Part shown: positions 52,832 through 62,403 of the stretch, piece by piece
Layout of the letters: each line of letters begins with the position of its first letter
How positions within the stretch are numbered: the first letter of the stretch is position 1
Source of the DNA: S015-6 sp964384945
Lineage (GTDB): Bacteria > Desulfobacterota > DSWW01
Assembly: GCA_964384945.1 (NCBI GenBank)
Contig: CAYLMK010000013.1
Span: forward strand, 62,001-126,000
Direction: 5' to 3'
Length of the DNA stretch: 64,000 nt
The notes under the pieces: model-generated
Database searches by the model: none
Seen by the model: the letters and a program-made list of their open reading frames with translations, nothing else
What the model was told of the DNA's origin: nothing
Position numbers and translations under genes: made by a program

Positions 52832-55573
52832 ATGACACGACTCCCCCTCGATCCCAGCGCCCCGGACCCGGGCGGTCCGCTGGTTTGCGAATTGACGCCG
52901 ACCGGGCGCATCGACGTCCGGCCGGGCGCCCCGGAAGATGGGCCGCCGTTGTCCGGCGCCGGGGCCGAGCGTATCCTCGACGCTTTCGAGGTCGGCCGCG
53001 GACACGGCGCGCTCCACTTGGGCGCGGCGGAGCCGGGCACGAGCCTACACCCTTCGCTTTCCTACTGGCGCGACTTCGGACAGTCCTTCGTGGCCAGGGC
53101 TTGCGGCGCCCTCGACCCGACGGATCCGAAATCCCTGAGCGTTCCCGACCCGGATCCGGACGAGATCGCGGCCTTCGTCCAGGCTGCGCCTCCCATGCGG
53201 GGCGCCGAGCTGATCACGGCCGAGCTGCTCCGTGAGCTGTGGTCCGACATGGGCAAGGCCCTGGCCGATGAGGCTGCCAGGTTCAAGGACGGTGTCCAGG
53301 GATATCTGAAGGAGCAGAATTCGGTCTGGAACGCGGTCGGCCGGGTCTGCTTCCACCTGGCCGAGAACAAGCGCGACCCGGACTATCCCTTTGCCTTCCT
53401 CGCGACCTACGTCCACAAGGTATCCAGGCAGGCCAAGCCGCAGCACCTGCCCCTCGGGCGAGCGCTCAAGGACTACGCCGGGGCAAGGAACCGCCAAAAA
53501 CTGCTCGCGTTGCTGGCCCCTCTTTCCCGCGCGGCCGGGAACAGCGCCTTCATCCGCGAGCTGGTGGACTCCGGCGACATCTACCACCCGCTCTCGTGGA
53601 CGCCCAGGGAGGCCCACCGCTTCCTCTGCGAGACGGCACTGTACGAGCAAGCCGGCCTTGTCGTGCGCATGCCCGACTGGTGGAGCGTCAAGAGACGGCC
53701 ACGCCCCAGGGTCTCGGTGTCCGTGGGAGGCAAGGCGCCCTCGAAGCTGGGGATGGAGGCGCTGCTGGACTTCGACGTCAGGCTGACCATCGACGGCCAG
53801 GCCCTTTCGCCGGAGGAAATCGAGGAAATGCTTTCGTCCGTCGAAGGGCTGGTGCTCATCAAGGGCAGATGGGTAGAGGTGGACAGAGACAGGCTGGGCG
53901 AGGTTCTCGCCCATTGGCGCGACGTCCAGAGGCAGGCCGCCATGGGGGCGGTCGGTTTCGGCGAGGCCATGCGCATGCTTGCCGGCGTGAGACTCGACGG
54001 TGACGAAGCGGACGGCACCGGTGACGCCCGGCCCGAGTGGTCGGAGGTGGTTGCCGGCAAGTGGCTGGCCTCGAGGCTCGATTCGCTCCGCTCCCCGCAG
54101 TTGCGCTCCGAGATCGACGCGAATGCCGGACTGGATACCGAGCTTCGTCCGTACCAGAGGCGCGGGGTCGAGTGGCTCTGGACGTTACGAGGCCTGGAAC
54201 TCGGCGGCTGCCTGGCCGACGACATGGGCCTGGGCAAGACCGTCCAGGTTCTGGCGGTGCTTTCCCTGATCCGGCGCCGCAAGGAAGAGGGCACCGACTT
54301 GCTGGTGGTTCCGGCATCCATCATCGACAACTGGTACCAGGAAATCGAGCGTTTCGCCCCGAAGCTCAAGGTGCTGATTGCGCATCCCTCACGGATCCCC
54401 TCGACGGAACTGAACAGGCTTTCGAGAAAGCAGGTGGAGGCGCACCACACGGTGATCACAACCTACGGTACCGTGATGCGGACCGGCTGGATGAAAGAGC
54501 ATCCATGGCGCAATGTGGTTTTGGACGAGGCCCAGGCCATCAAGAATCCCGGCGCCAAGCAGACCAAGGCGGTGAAGGCGCTGAACTCGAAGTGGCGTCT
54601 GGCCCTGACCGGCACGCCCGTGGAGAACCGGCTCGGCGACCTGTGGTCCATCTTCGACTTTCTGAACCCCGGGCTTCTCGGTTCGGCCAAGGCGTTCAAC
54701 GGATTCTGCAAGTCCATGGCGTCGGGCAGGCAGGGGGGCTACGCGCCGCTGCGCAGGCTGGTGCAGCCGTACATCCTGCGTCGGCTCAAGACCGACAGGA
54801 GCGTCATCGCCGATCTGCCCGACAAGACCGAGGTCAACGCCTACTGCCTGCTGAGCAAGCGGCAGGCCGCTCTCTACCAGCAGTCGGTCGACGAGATGAA
54901 GAAGAGGATTGCCGAGCTGGACGGCATCGAGCGCCGCGGCATGGTCTTGGCCTTCCTAATGCGCTTCAAGCAAATCTGCAACCACCCGTCCCAGTGGCTT
55001 GGAGACGGCGGCTACGAGCCCGCAGACAGCGGCAAGCTCTCGCGGCTCCGCGAACTCTGCGAGTCCATCGCCGCCCGCCAGGACAAGGTGCTGGTGTTCA
55101 CCCAGTTCCGCGAGATGACCGAGCCCCTGGCCGGCTTTCTGGCCGAGGTCTTCGGCCGGGCGGGGCTCGTGCTGCACGGCGGCACGCCGGTCGGGAAGAG
55201 GCAGGGGCTGGTCAGGAGCTTCCAGGAAGACGACCGGGTGCCGTTCATGGTGCTCTCCCTCAAGGCCGGCGGCACGGGTCTCAACCTGACGGCCGCGTCC
55301 CACGTCATCCACTTCGACCGATGGTGGAACCCGGCGGTCGAGAACCAGGCCACGGACCGGGCCTTTCGCATCGGACAGAAGAAGAACGTCCTGGTGCACA
55401 AGTTCGTCTGCCGGGGCACGGTGGAGGAGCGCATCGACGAGATGATCGCCGGCAAGCAGAAGCTCTCCGACGAGATCCTGTCGGCGGGAGCGGAGTCGGC
55501 CTTGACCGAGATGAGCAACGAGGAATTGATCTCGATGGTGTCGCTCGATTTGAGCAGCGCCCTCGAAGGATAG
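52832..55573 (+). CDS. SNF2-family DEAD/DEAH helicase
   Basis: 913 residues. The N-terminal ~430 residues are the bacterial SNF2-associated region. The ATPase core follows: motif I CLADDMGLGKTVQ near residue 466, motif II DEAQ near 564, LTGTPVENR, and the C-terminal lobe with VLVFTQF, VLSLKAGGTGLNLTAAS and RWWNPAVENQATDRAFRIGQ near 830. Remodels or translocates on DNA/RNA-protein complexes. 46 bp before the SWIM zinc-finger gene, a pairing seen in many bacteria and suggestive of a two-component remodelling machine. Confidence 0.92.
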   Translation: MTRLPLDPSAPDPGGPLVCELTPTGRIDVRPGAPEDGPPLSGAGAERILDAFEVGRGHGALHLGAAEPGTSLHPSLSYWRDFGQSFVARACGALDPTDPKSLSVPDPDPDEIAAFVQAAPPMRGAELITAELLRELWSDMGKALADEAARFKDGVQGYLKEQNSVWNAVGRVCFHLAENKRDPDYPFAFLATYVHKVSRQAKPQHLPLGRALKDYAGARNRQKLLALLAPLSRAAGNSAFIRELVDSGDIYHPLSWTPREAHRFLCETALYEQAGLVVRMPDWWSVKRRPRPRVSVSVGGKAPSKLGMEALLDFDVRLTIDGQALSPEEIEEMLSSVEGLVLIKGRWVEVDRDRLGEVLAHWRDVQRQAAMGAVGFGEAMRMLAGVRLDGDEADGTGDARPEWSEVVAGKWLASRLDSLRSPQLRSEIDANAGLDTELRPYQRRGVEWLWTLRGLELGGCLADDMGLGKTVQVLAVLSLIRRRKEEGTDLLVVPASIIDNWYQEIERFAPKLKVLIAHPSRIPSTELNRLSRKQVEAHHTVITTYGTVMRTGWMKEHPWRNVVLDEAQAIKNPGAKQTKAVKALNSKWRLALTGTPVENRLGDLWSIFDFLNPGLLGSAKAFNGFCKSMASGRQGGYAPLRRLVQPYILRRLKTDRSVIADLPDKTEVNAYCLLSKRQAALYQQSVDEMKKRIAELDGIERRGMVLAFLMRFKQICNHPSQWLGDGGYEPADSGKLSRLRELCESIAARQDKVLVFTQFREMTEPLAGFLAEVFGRAGLVLHGGTPVGKRQGLVRSFQEDDRVPFMVLSLKAGGTGLNLTAASHVIHFDRWWNPAVENQATDRAFRIGQKKNVLVHKFVCRGTVEERIDEMIAGKQKLSDEILSAGAESALTEMSNEELISMVSLDLSSALEG

Positions 55574-55619
55574 ACTGGAAAGATAGACCGTAGGAACAGA
55601 ACCTGAGTGAGGTGGGGAG

Positions 55620-56543
55620 ATGGGCTGGCACTCTTCTTATACGTGGCGTCCCTATGTTTCGGTGGGTGAGCGCCGCCGCAGGGGCTCGAGGGAGGTCGCC
55701 GGGATGAAAAAGGCGGGCCGCCACGTCTCGCCGGTCGAGATCGTCGGCCGCAGGATCACCACAACCTTCTGGGGAGACGCCTGGTGCAGGAACCTGGAGG
55801 CCTACAGCGACTATGCCAATCGTCTTCCGCGCGGCCGGACTTACGTGCGCAACGGTTTGGTGATCGATCTCAAGATCGAGGCCGGGCGTGTGCGTTCTCT
55901 TGTCAGCGGCTCGGATATCTACGAGGTGGGGATCCGCATCGAGCCCCTCTCAACGCCGCGGTGGGCCGCAATCAAGAGGCTGTGCGCGGGCAAGATCGAC
56001 TCGCTGGTGGAGCTGCTGCAGGGATCCATATCGAGGGGCGTGATGGAGATCGTGACCCGCAAGGGAGAGGGCCTGTTCCCGTCCCCCAAGGAGATCTCGC
56101 TGAGCTGCTCGTGCCCCGACTGGGCGGCCATGTGCAAGCACGTGGCGGCCACGCTCTATGGGGTCGGCGCGCGCCTGGACCAGAAGCCCGAGATGCTGTT
56201 CACCCTGAGAGGGGTCGATCCGGCCGAGATGGTGGAGGCCGCCGTGGAGCAGCCTCCAAGGGCAGGCATGCGCCCGCGGGGCAGGCTCCTCGCCTCCGAA
56301 GAGCTGTCCTCTGTTTTCGGTGTTGATATCGATACGGGGGATGCCTCTTTGGATGGCGCTGCGCAACGGATCGAGGGAGGCAAGCAAACGGTTCGGACCA
56401 AAAAGACGCGCAAAAAGACCGGCAAGCGACCCGCAACCGCACGGAAGCCGCGTTCCCGCGCCGAGGCGGGCCGAAAGAAGCCGCCTGCAAAGAAGGCAAA
56501 GACCGTTTCCAGGATCGCGAAGAAGAAGATCGCTCGCAGGTGA
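55620..56543 (+). CDS. SWIM zinc-finger protein with histone-like tail
   Basis: 307 residues. A SWIM finger (CSCPDWAAMCKH, C-x-C-x7-C-x-H) near residue 162, preceded by the domain TFWGDAWCRNLEAYSDYANR typical of SNF2-associated SWIM proteins. The last ~60 residues are a lysine/arginine/alanine-rich, H1-like tail (KKTRKKTGKRPATARKP, KKPPAKKAKT) that should bind nucleic acid. Cotranscribed with the SNF2 helicase. Confidence 0.88.
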   Translation: MGWHSSYTWRPYVSVGERRRRGSREVAGMKKAGRHVSPVEIVGRRITTTFWGDAWCRNLEAYSDYANRLPRGRTYVRNGLVIDLKIEAGRVRSLVSGSDIYEVGIRIEPLSTPRWAAIKRLCAGKIDSLVELLQGSISRGVMEIVTRKGEGLFPSPKEISLSCSCPDWAAMCKHVAATLYGVGARLDQKPEMLFTLRGVDPAEMVEAAVEQPPRAGMRPRGRLLASEELSSVFGVDIDTGDASLDGAAQRIEGGKQTVRTKKTRKKTGKRPATARKPRSRAEAGRKKPPAKKAKTVSRIAKKKIARR

Positions 56544-56732
56544 CGCAAGGCGAGCCCGGCTCCGCGCGACCGGCCTCGGGATCGAGCGGCGTCCATGCAG
56601 TCCCGTGCGATCTCGATCCGATGCGGCGTCATGGGAGGAAAGCATCCCGGCAGCTCTGAAAGGGCAACGAGAGCGTGCCGCATTGGTCAAAGGCCGGACC
56701 TGTCGGGTGTCTCGTCGGACAACGGGCCGCTA

Positions 56733-56835
56733 GGCAAGCTCTCGGCCCTTCTCGGGTTCCTTCTCCTTCGTCTTCCGTCCGAAAGGGATGCCGAGTCTTT
56801 TCATCCTGTTGCGGAGGGTTCCAGGCCTACAGAAA
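56733..56835 (-). pseudogene. possible C-terminal remnant of a sigma-54 activator (Fis-type HTH)
   Basis: On the minus strand the phrase GTLRNRMKRLGIPFGRK matches the recognition helix end of NtrC-type regulators. Nothing recognisable precedes it, so it is a fragment at best. Confidence 0.35.
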
Positions 56836-57073
56836 AAGACGGGAGAGAGAGCGGATAGCCATGAAGCTTTCTCCCTTTGCCTAGGTGGCTGCGCTCTCAT
56901 GAACACGTAAAACCCCAGGGCCTCTGACAGGGTCGCGTGCACCCGGTTGCAGGCCTCCGTCTCTTCAGAGGCCGGGTCACGACAGGTTTCGATCGCAGGC
57001 CTGGGAGCACTACGAAACGCAGACGGAGGAGGAAGCCGTCGCCGAGGACGAGGCCGCATAGGAAGAGGCTCGA

Positions 57074-57169
57074 TCACGAAGCTGCGAGGTAATACACCAG
57101 TTCCTTGGTCATGGCGACCAGGTCCTCCACGTAAACGAACTCGTCGGCCGCATGCGTTGTCGTCCGGAT
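57074..57169 (-). pseudogene. C-terminal fragment of an M20 peptidase
   Basis: On the minus strand HAADEFVYVEDLVAMTKEL ends at a stop at 57074; the H-x2-D-E-F-V-x2-E-D-L pattern is the metal-ligand tail of ArgE/DapE-type M20 hydrolases. The body of the gene is absent. The fragment abuts the REP-like palindrome. Confidence 0.6.
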
Positions 57170-57215
57170 CGGGGACAGCCACTCATTGCGATCATTGAAC
57201 AAGTGGCTGTCCCCG
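57170..57215. repeat. REP-like palindrome
   Basis: Perfect 14-bp inverted repeat, CGGGGACAGCCACT (57170-57183) and its complement (57202-57215), with an 18-nt loop. The GGGGACAG...CTGTCCCC form is typical of REP elements mobilised by RAYT (REP-associated tyrosine) transposases. Confidence 0.6.
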
Positions 57216-57667
57216 TTTCCCCACTCGCACGACGGGCAGACCCTCCCCCGCCAGGGATCGAGACTTCTTGTCCGGAATCGCCAGCAGATCCTTGTGCTGG
57301 CTCGGAACGTGAGAGCCGATGAAATGATAGGGCCTTTCCTCAGAGAGGACGCAAGACAGTAGACGGAAACCACTTTTTGATGCTTGACTTGCTGCAGGGG
57401 GCTACCCGTCCATTCAGGGTTGTAAGGCTGCCCGCGCAACAGCACGACCAGGACGGAGAGCCGGGCGGCCAGCGTTGCAATGATGTTGCTGGGAAGATGC
57501 CAGCGGATCCGAAAAAGCCGGTGCAGTTGCTCAATCTCGACCGAAATCTGCTGTAGTATCCGCCGGTTCAGAGCGGGATCCCTGAACCCACGAACTCAAA
57601 TCCCTTCCTGCCGAGTTGGGCTGTTATACCCACAGAGCAAATGTCTCTCGCATGACTAAAACGAAAT

Positions 57668-57733
57668 GTGAATATTTCAGAATCAGTTTGTGAACCAGTT
57701 CACAGACTTCAAGGTATCTTGCTGGATATACTA
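57668..57733 (+). promoter_or_regulatory. CRP/FNR-type class II promoter, copy 1
   Basis: Contains TGTGAACCAGTTCACA (57689-57704), a perfect TGTGA-N6-TCACA site, centred about 42 bp before the start expected from the -10 TATACT (57727-57732). Recurs in diverged form at 62404-62470. Leader to the PP-loop ATG is about 190 nt and includes a GAGCCGA-TTTC-TCGGCTC hairpin (57864-57881). Confidence 0.7.
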
Positions 57734-57931
57734 TCGCCGTTCCTCAAGGTGGCTTGACGAGAAGGCTATTCGAACTCTGCACCCAAAGGGAATTCCCTGC
57801 AGGATTGACGGATTAGAGGATCGAGCGAACTTTCCGTATAGGTGATGAGCTGACGGATCCTCAGAGCCGATTTCTCGGCTCGCCTGAAGTTTGACGAGCA
57901 GTTGCTGCACCCATTGGCAGGGGGTGAAATC

Positions 57932-59020
57932 ATGGAAGACCGAAAGATGTGTTCCTTCTGCGTGATGTCGGAAAGTTACCCAGGCCTGACGTTCGACGAA
58001 GACGGGATCTGCCAGATCTGCCGTGAGGCGAAGCTGGGTGTCCACCTGGATTGGTGCGAGCAGAAGCGCGAGCTCGAAAGGCGTATCGCTAGCGTCAAGA
58101 AGGAAGCGAAAAAATACCATGTGATTGTTCCTTGGAGCGGTGGAAAGGACAGCACATACGTCCTGTATGTGATGAAAAAGATTTACGGCTTAAACGTATT
58201 GGCCCTCAATTTCGATAATGGGTTCAAGTCTGATGCGGCCTACCAGAATCTTGACCGGATTTCGAGAAGGTTGGGTGTTGATCTGGTTATCTTGCGGCCT
58301 GACTGGACTCTCATGCGCGATCTGTACAAGCATTACCTAAAAGAGAAAGGCGAACTGTGCTCCGTATGCAACATGGTTGGCTACATGCTGATCTTCTCCT
58401 TCACCCTCAAAGAGATGGAGAGTCTCGGATATTTGCCTATGGTTGTTGGCGGATGGTCGGGCAGACACGAAAATGTCAGATCCATCTTCACTTTTGACTA
58501 TAAGGAGTTTCGAAGAATCGTAGAGTTAGACGAAGGCCTGTTCAAACGATTGATGCGCGATGCCATGGTGAATGAAGATGTCTGCAAGATTCTGGAAACG
58601 ATCGGAGACCCGCGGGTCGGAAGCGAGCAAATCGGAAAAGAACTGGGAAGCAGGTTCTTTCAATTGCCTGATTTCCTCGATTGGGATGTGACGGCAATCA
58701 AAGAGGTTCTTCGGAAGGAGCTTGACTGGTTTTCGTCCACCTCCCCAATTGCGGCCCACCAAGACTGTGATTGGCACGGGACCATGAAATATCTCATGTA
58801 CAGGAAGTACGGCATCGACAACGACGCTATCGCAGCGTCCGCCATGATTCGAGCAGGCAAATTGACTCGAGAAGAGGGGCTGAAGACACTGAACGCGAAG
58901 GATACAGCAGCGGAACCGGATAACATGCACGATCTCCTGAGAACGCTGGGATGCTCCGCAAAAGATATCAATTGGAATTCTGATTGGTATACAGGAGAGA
59001 ACATAGGCAAATTCCTATAA
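57932..59020 (+). CDS. PP-loop ATPase (N-acetyl-sugar amidotransferase-like)
   Basis: 362 residues from the ATG at 57932 (AGGGGG upstream). Zinc ribbon CSFCVMSESYPGLTFDEDG then ICQIC at the N-terminus, as in WbpG/PseA-like proteins. PP-loop PWSGGKDST at residues ~67-75, with HVIVPW before it. CSVCNMVGYM (near 145) may bind a second metal. The family uses ATP to activate a carbonyl or carboxyl group; WbpG usually works with HisH/HisF partners, none of which is here. The next gene, 13 bp on, is a ThiF/E1-like enzyme. Confidence 0.82.
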   Translation: MEDRKMCSFCVMSESYPGLTFDEDGICQICREAKLGVHLDWCEQKRELERRIASVKKEAKKYHVIVPWSGGKDSTYVLYVMKKIYGLNVLALNFDNGFKSDAAYQNLDRISRRLGVDLVILRPDWTLMRDLYKHYLKEKGELCSVCNMVGYMLIFSFTLKEMESLGYLPMVVGGWSGRHENVRSIFTFDYKEFRRIVELDEGLFKRLMRDAMVNEDVCKILETIGDPRVGSEQIGKELGSRFFQLPDFLDWDVTAIKEVLRKELDWFSSTSPIAAHQDCDWHGTMKYLMYRKYGIDNDAIAASAMIRAGKLTREEGLKTLNAKDTAAEPDNMHDLLRTLGCSAKDINWNSDWYTGENIGKFL

Positions 59021-59033
59021 CGGGGAGTAGAGG

Positions 59034-59900
59034 ATGCGTGGAAATGCCGAAGGCAAAGAACTGTACTGGAAGTTGTTCGAGCGAAACATCGGAATCCTGA
59101 CGAAAGAGGATCAGAAGCGACTCAAGGATTGCAGGATAGCGATTGCAGGCGCCGGAGGGGTAGGCGGTATTTACATGGCGACTTTGGCGAGGATTGGTGT
59201 GGGCAAGTTTGTTATTTCTGATCCGGACTCCTTTGAACATTCCAACATAAATCGACAGTACGGCGCCACCGTAGATACCGTCGGTAGAAACAAGGCTTCC
59301 GTCATGAAGGAGATTGCTCAGGCCATCAATCCAAGCGTAGAAGTGAGAGTCCTGGAAGAAGGTCTTACAGCAGGCAATATAGAGGATTTCCTGGAAGGAT
59401 GTGACCTGGCATTGGATTCACTTGATGTATACACCTTTGTGGAGATGGTCAAGCTCTATCAGACGGCAAGGAGGAAGAAGCTATTTGTTCTGAAAGCGAT
59501 TCCCTTGGGATTCGGAGCTACTCTTCTCGTATTTTCCCCAACGGGGATGTCTTTCTTTGAGTATTTTGGGATTGAGGATCCTGATAACATCGATGTAGCG
59601 GAGATTCTGGGAGACCGCAAGAAAATGAAACGCTTCTATGAGGCCTTCTTGAATGGGTACTCGCCATCGAAACTGTACAAAGGATACCTCGATGCGGACG
59701 TATTCAACCCCTTCGGCGAGGCGGGCGAATTGACCTTCAAGCCGTTTCCGAGTTTCTGTCCATCCGTTCACCTGTGTTCGGATCTAGCGACCACCGAGGC
59801 GGTCTTCCTATATCTGGGAAAGAGGCCTCCGGTGGTCGTTCCGAAATGCATACAACTGGACCTACACGAACGGGTGCTTCAAATCAGCGACCCAGGGTAA
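59034..59900 (+). CDS. ThiF/E1-like adenylating enzyme
   Basis: 288 residues. Rossmann nucleotide-binding loop RIAIAGAGGVGGIYMATLAR (GxGGxGG at 39-45), then DPDSFEHSNINRQYGA with the Asp and Arg that contact ATP and DLALDSLD, all diagnostic of the ThiF/MoeB/UBA family. No CxxC...CxxC zinc site and no obvious E1 catalytic-cysteine loop; cysteines are present late (PSFCPSVHLCSD). GGGGAG precedes the ATG. Paired with the PP-loop gene; substrate unknown. Confidence 0.85.
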   Translation: MRGNAEGKELYWKLFERNIGILTKEDQKRLKDCRIAIAGAGGVGGIYMATLARIGVGKFVISDPDSFEHSNINRQYGATVDTVGRNKASVMKEIAQAINPSVEVRVLEEGLTAGNIEDFLEGCDLALDSLDVYTFVEMVKLYQTARRKKLFVLKAIPLGFGATLLVFSPTGMSFFEYFGIEDPDNIDVAEILGDRKKMKRFYEAFLNGYSPSKLYKGYLDADVFNPFGEAGELTFKPFPSFCPSVHLCSDLATTEAVFLYLGKRPPVVVPKCIQLDLHERVLQISDPG

Positions 59901-59992
59901 CCTGCCATCCTTGCATCCGATTTGATTGGAGCGACGAGGATGTCGAAAGCGACTTCCGCGAGTCTTCTTCCGAAAGATCTGGAACGGACGAT

Positions 59993-62290
59993 TCAGTTCC
60001 TATCATACTTCCTGCCGCCTGAACTGAAATCAGGCTTCAGCAACGTGATGGCAGCCGGCAAGACGAGCAGATCCGCAAACATGGCCACGAGAATGGCGAT
60101 GCCCGAAAGCAAGCCAAAGTGGATGTTGGGCCGGAAGCTCGCCAGGCAAAGGACCCAGAAGCTCAGGGCCAGGATGATACTTGTAGAGAAGATTGCCTTG
60201 CCCACGCCCTGGATGGAGGCCCGGACGGCTTCAGAGGAATCCTGACGGCGCCGGACCTCCTCCCTGAACCGGTGGAGGAAATGAATGGTGTCGTCGACGA
60301 CCAACCCTAAAACGATGCTCGCAATGGTGACCGTACCCACATCCAGGCGGAAGCCCGCGGCGCCCATGATTCCCATGGTCAACAGGACAGGCAGGAAGTT
60401 GGGAATCATGGCAAACAGCCCCAGCTTGAACGACTTGAGCATCATTGCCATCGTGATCACGATGACGACGAAGGCAAGCGAGAAGCTGCGGATCTGGCTC
60501 GAGAGCAGGTAGGCCTCCATTTCGTGCATGAGCTTCGGCAGACCCGTCGCCTTTGCCGTCAATGTATCCGTGAAGTTGGCTTGCAGATACTGCTCGATTT
60601 CATCGACCTTGGCTGTAAGAGCCATGGAATCCTCCATGCGAATTCTGGCAGAGACGCGGGCAATGCGGCAATCGTCCTGAATCATTTCCTCCAGATCATC
60701 GCTCCCCTCCATAAGGAGGAGGTATTGGGCTGTCCCCTCCCTGGTGCTGGGCAGGCTATAATGGAGCGGGTTCCCGCCATGCATGACCCGGTTCATCTCC
60801 TTTAGATAGTCAACAATCGAGTAAGTCCGTGTCACACCCGGGAGGCCGTCGAGATAGGATGACAGGGCCTCCATCTTGGCCAGGGCTGCCGGTTCCTTGA
60901 ACGCGCCTTCCTGTTCTCCCTCCAGAAGAAACTCCAGGGAAAGGGTGCCGACGATCCGGGTGTCGATGAAGTCGATGGATCGGCGAACCGGGTCGGTCGT
61001 CTTGAAATACTCTATGGCGTTCGTGCCCGCCTCGAGGCGGATGAGAAAGCAGACCCCCGCCACGGAAAGAAGAACCGAAACAGCCGAAACAAGACGAGCA
61101 TGCCGTGTTCCGACGCGCCCAAGGGTTATCAGAACCCTGGTCAGGAGGCCCCTGCGGTGCGATGCAAGGGCACGAGCGGACGGAGGTTTCAAGAAAGAAA
61201 GGCCCACGGGCACGAAGACCATGGTAATGGCAAAGGCAAGGATGACCCCCAGCGCAGCGACGGCTCCGAACTCCCGGATGGGAACCAGTTGGCTGGTAAG
61301 CAGGGACAAAAGGCCTGCGGCGGTCGTCACGCTTGTCAGCAGGCACGGGGCGAACACAGTCCGGAAGGCGTGAGCGATGGACTCCCTCTTCGTCATACCC
61401 TCTCCAAGGTCCTCATAGTACCGGGAGAGCAGATGTATGGAGTCTGCAATACCAACGGCCATCAGCAGAGGTGCCAGGATGGTGGAGACCACGTTGATCG
61501 TAAGTCCGAGCATTCCCATCAGGCCGAAAACCCAAATCTCGCTCAGCAGGACCACGCCGAGAGGAAGCAACACGGAAGACGGGCGCCGGAAGATCACGAG
61601 GATGACCGCCGCAACCAGGAGGAATACTACCGGTACGAAGATCCGAAAGTCTCGTTCCGTGTAACGAAAGAAGGCCTCGTCGAAGACCGGGCCACCTCCA
61701 AGATAAAGCTCCGGCCGTCCTTTGCTCTCCTCGGAAAGGATGGACCGGATCTGCTTAACGATTTCCACCCTGTAGTCAGACTGCCCTTCGAGGTGCTCTA
61801 TCTGAGCAACGATGGCCGTGGCGTCTCCGCCGGGGGAGAGCAATGTGCCGATAAGGACCCCGTTGGACATGGCCAACCGGCGTATCTCTTCAAGTTCCCC
61901 GGGCTCGGGAGGGATCTCGTTCATCAAAGGGCCTATTACCACCCCGTCGGAAACAGCTTTGGGAATTTCCACGTTGGTGAGGCTTACCACCCTGATCACG
62001 TGCTCAACCCCTTCCAGGCGGCGTGTGACCCGATCTATGTATTCAAGGCTCTGGGTCGTGAACACCCAGCCCGGGGCCATGGCCACCATGACGCGTTCAT
62101 CGCTCTCGAACAGGTCCAGGAATTCACGGTATCGGGCCAGCCCTTCGTCTCCCTCCCGGAACCAGATCTCGATGGTGTTATCGAACCGGACCTTTGTGGC
62201 GAAAAACCCTGCGACTGCGGTGATCGCAAGGAGCAGAAGAACCACCTTGACACGATGACGAAGGACGAAGTTGACTGTCTCCCTTCTCAT
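59993..62290 (-). CDS. RND/MMPL-family exporter
   Basis: 765 residues, two repeats of one helix plus a large periplasmic loop plus five helices. Signatures: VRFDNTIEIWFREGDEG after helix 1, GIADSIHLLSRYYEDL in the first repeat and LGLVVDDTIHFLHRFREEV in the second. Matches the SSD-type RND group (MMPL, HpnN-like), which exports lipids or hydrophobic products. ATG at 62290; an upstream ATG at 62314 is possible. It runs opposite to the flanking genes and may carry the product of the cluster (inference). Confidence 0.88.
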   Translation of the reverse strand: MRRETVNFVLRHRVKVVLLLLAITAVAGFFATKVRFDNTIEIWFREGDEGLARYREFLDLFESDERVMVAMAPGWVFTTQSLEYIDRVTRRLEGVEHVIRVVSLTNVEIPKAVSDGVVIGPLMNEIPPEPGELEEIRRLAMSNGVLIGTLLSPGGDATAIVAQIEHLEGQSDYRVEIVKQIRSILSEESKGRPELYLGGGPVFDEAFFRYTERDFRIFVPVVFLLVAAVILVIFRRPSSVLLPLGVVLLSEIWVFGLMGMLGLTINVVSTILAPLLMAVGIADSIHLLSRYYEDLGEGMTKRESIAHAFRTVFAPCLLTSVTTAAGLLSLLTSQLVPIREFGAVAALGVILAFAITMVFVPVGLSFLKPPSARALASHRRGLLTRVLITLGRVGTRHARLVSAVSVLLSVAGVCFLIRLEAGTNAIEYFKTTDPVRRSIDFIDTRIVGTLSLEFLLEGEQEGAFKEPAALAKMEALSSYLDGLPGVTRTYSIVDYLKEMNRVMHGGNPLHYSLPSTREGTAQYLLLMEGSDDLEEMIQDDCRIARVSARIRMEDSMALTAKVDEIEQYLQANFTDTLTAKATGLPKLMHEMEAYLLSSQIRSFSLAFVVIVITMAMMLKSFKLGLFAMIPNFLPVLLTMGIMGAAGFRLDVGTVTIASIVLGLVVDDTIHFLHRFREEVRRRQDSSEAVRASIQGVGKAIFSTSIILALSFWVLCLASFRPNIHFGLLSGIAILVAMFADLLVLPAAITLLKPDFSSGGRKYDRN

Positions 62291-62403
62291 GTTCTGATCA
62301 CTCCTTCGAGCCATATCGCTTGCCGGTGGGAAAGCATTTGCCGGATGTCCTGATAGGATACCAGCCCTGGGGTTAATCTATCCCTGTGGCGAATTGAGCG
62401 CTA

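Larger units (their letters stand above)
56544..57660. other. degraded region without intact gene
   Basis: No complete gene. It holds short coding remnants on the minus strand (listed separately), a REP-like palindrome and, at about 57216-57640, an open minus-strand stretch with one frameshift (readable pieces LGRKGFEFVGSGIP and EQLHRLFRIRWHLPSNIIAT) that is not recognised. Confidence 0.6.
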
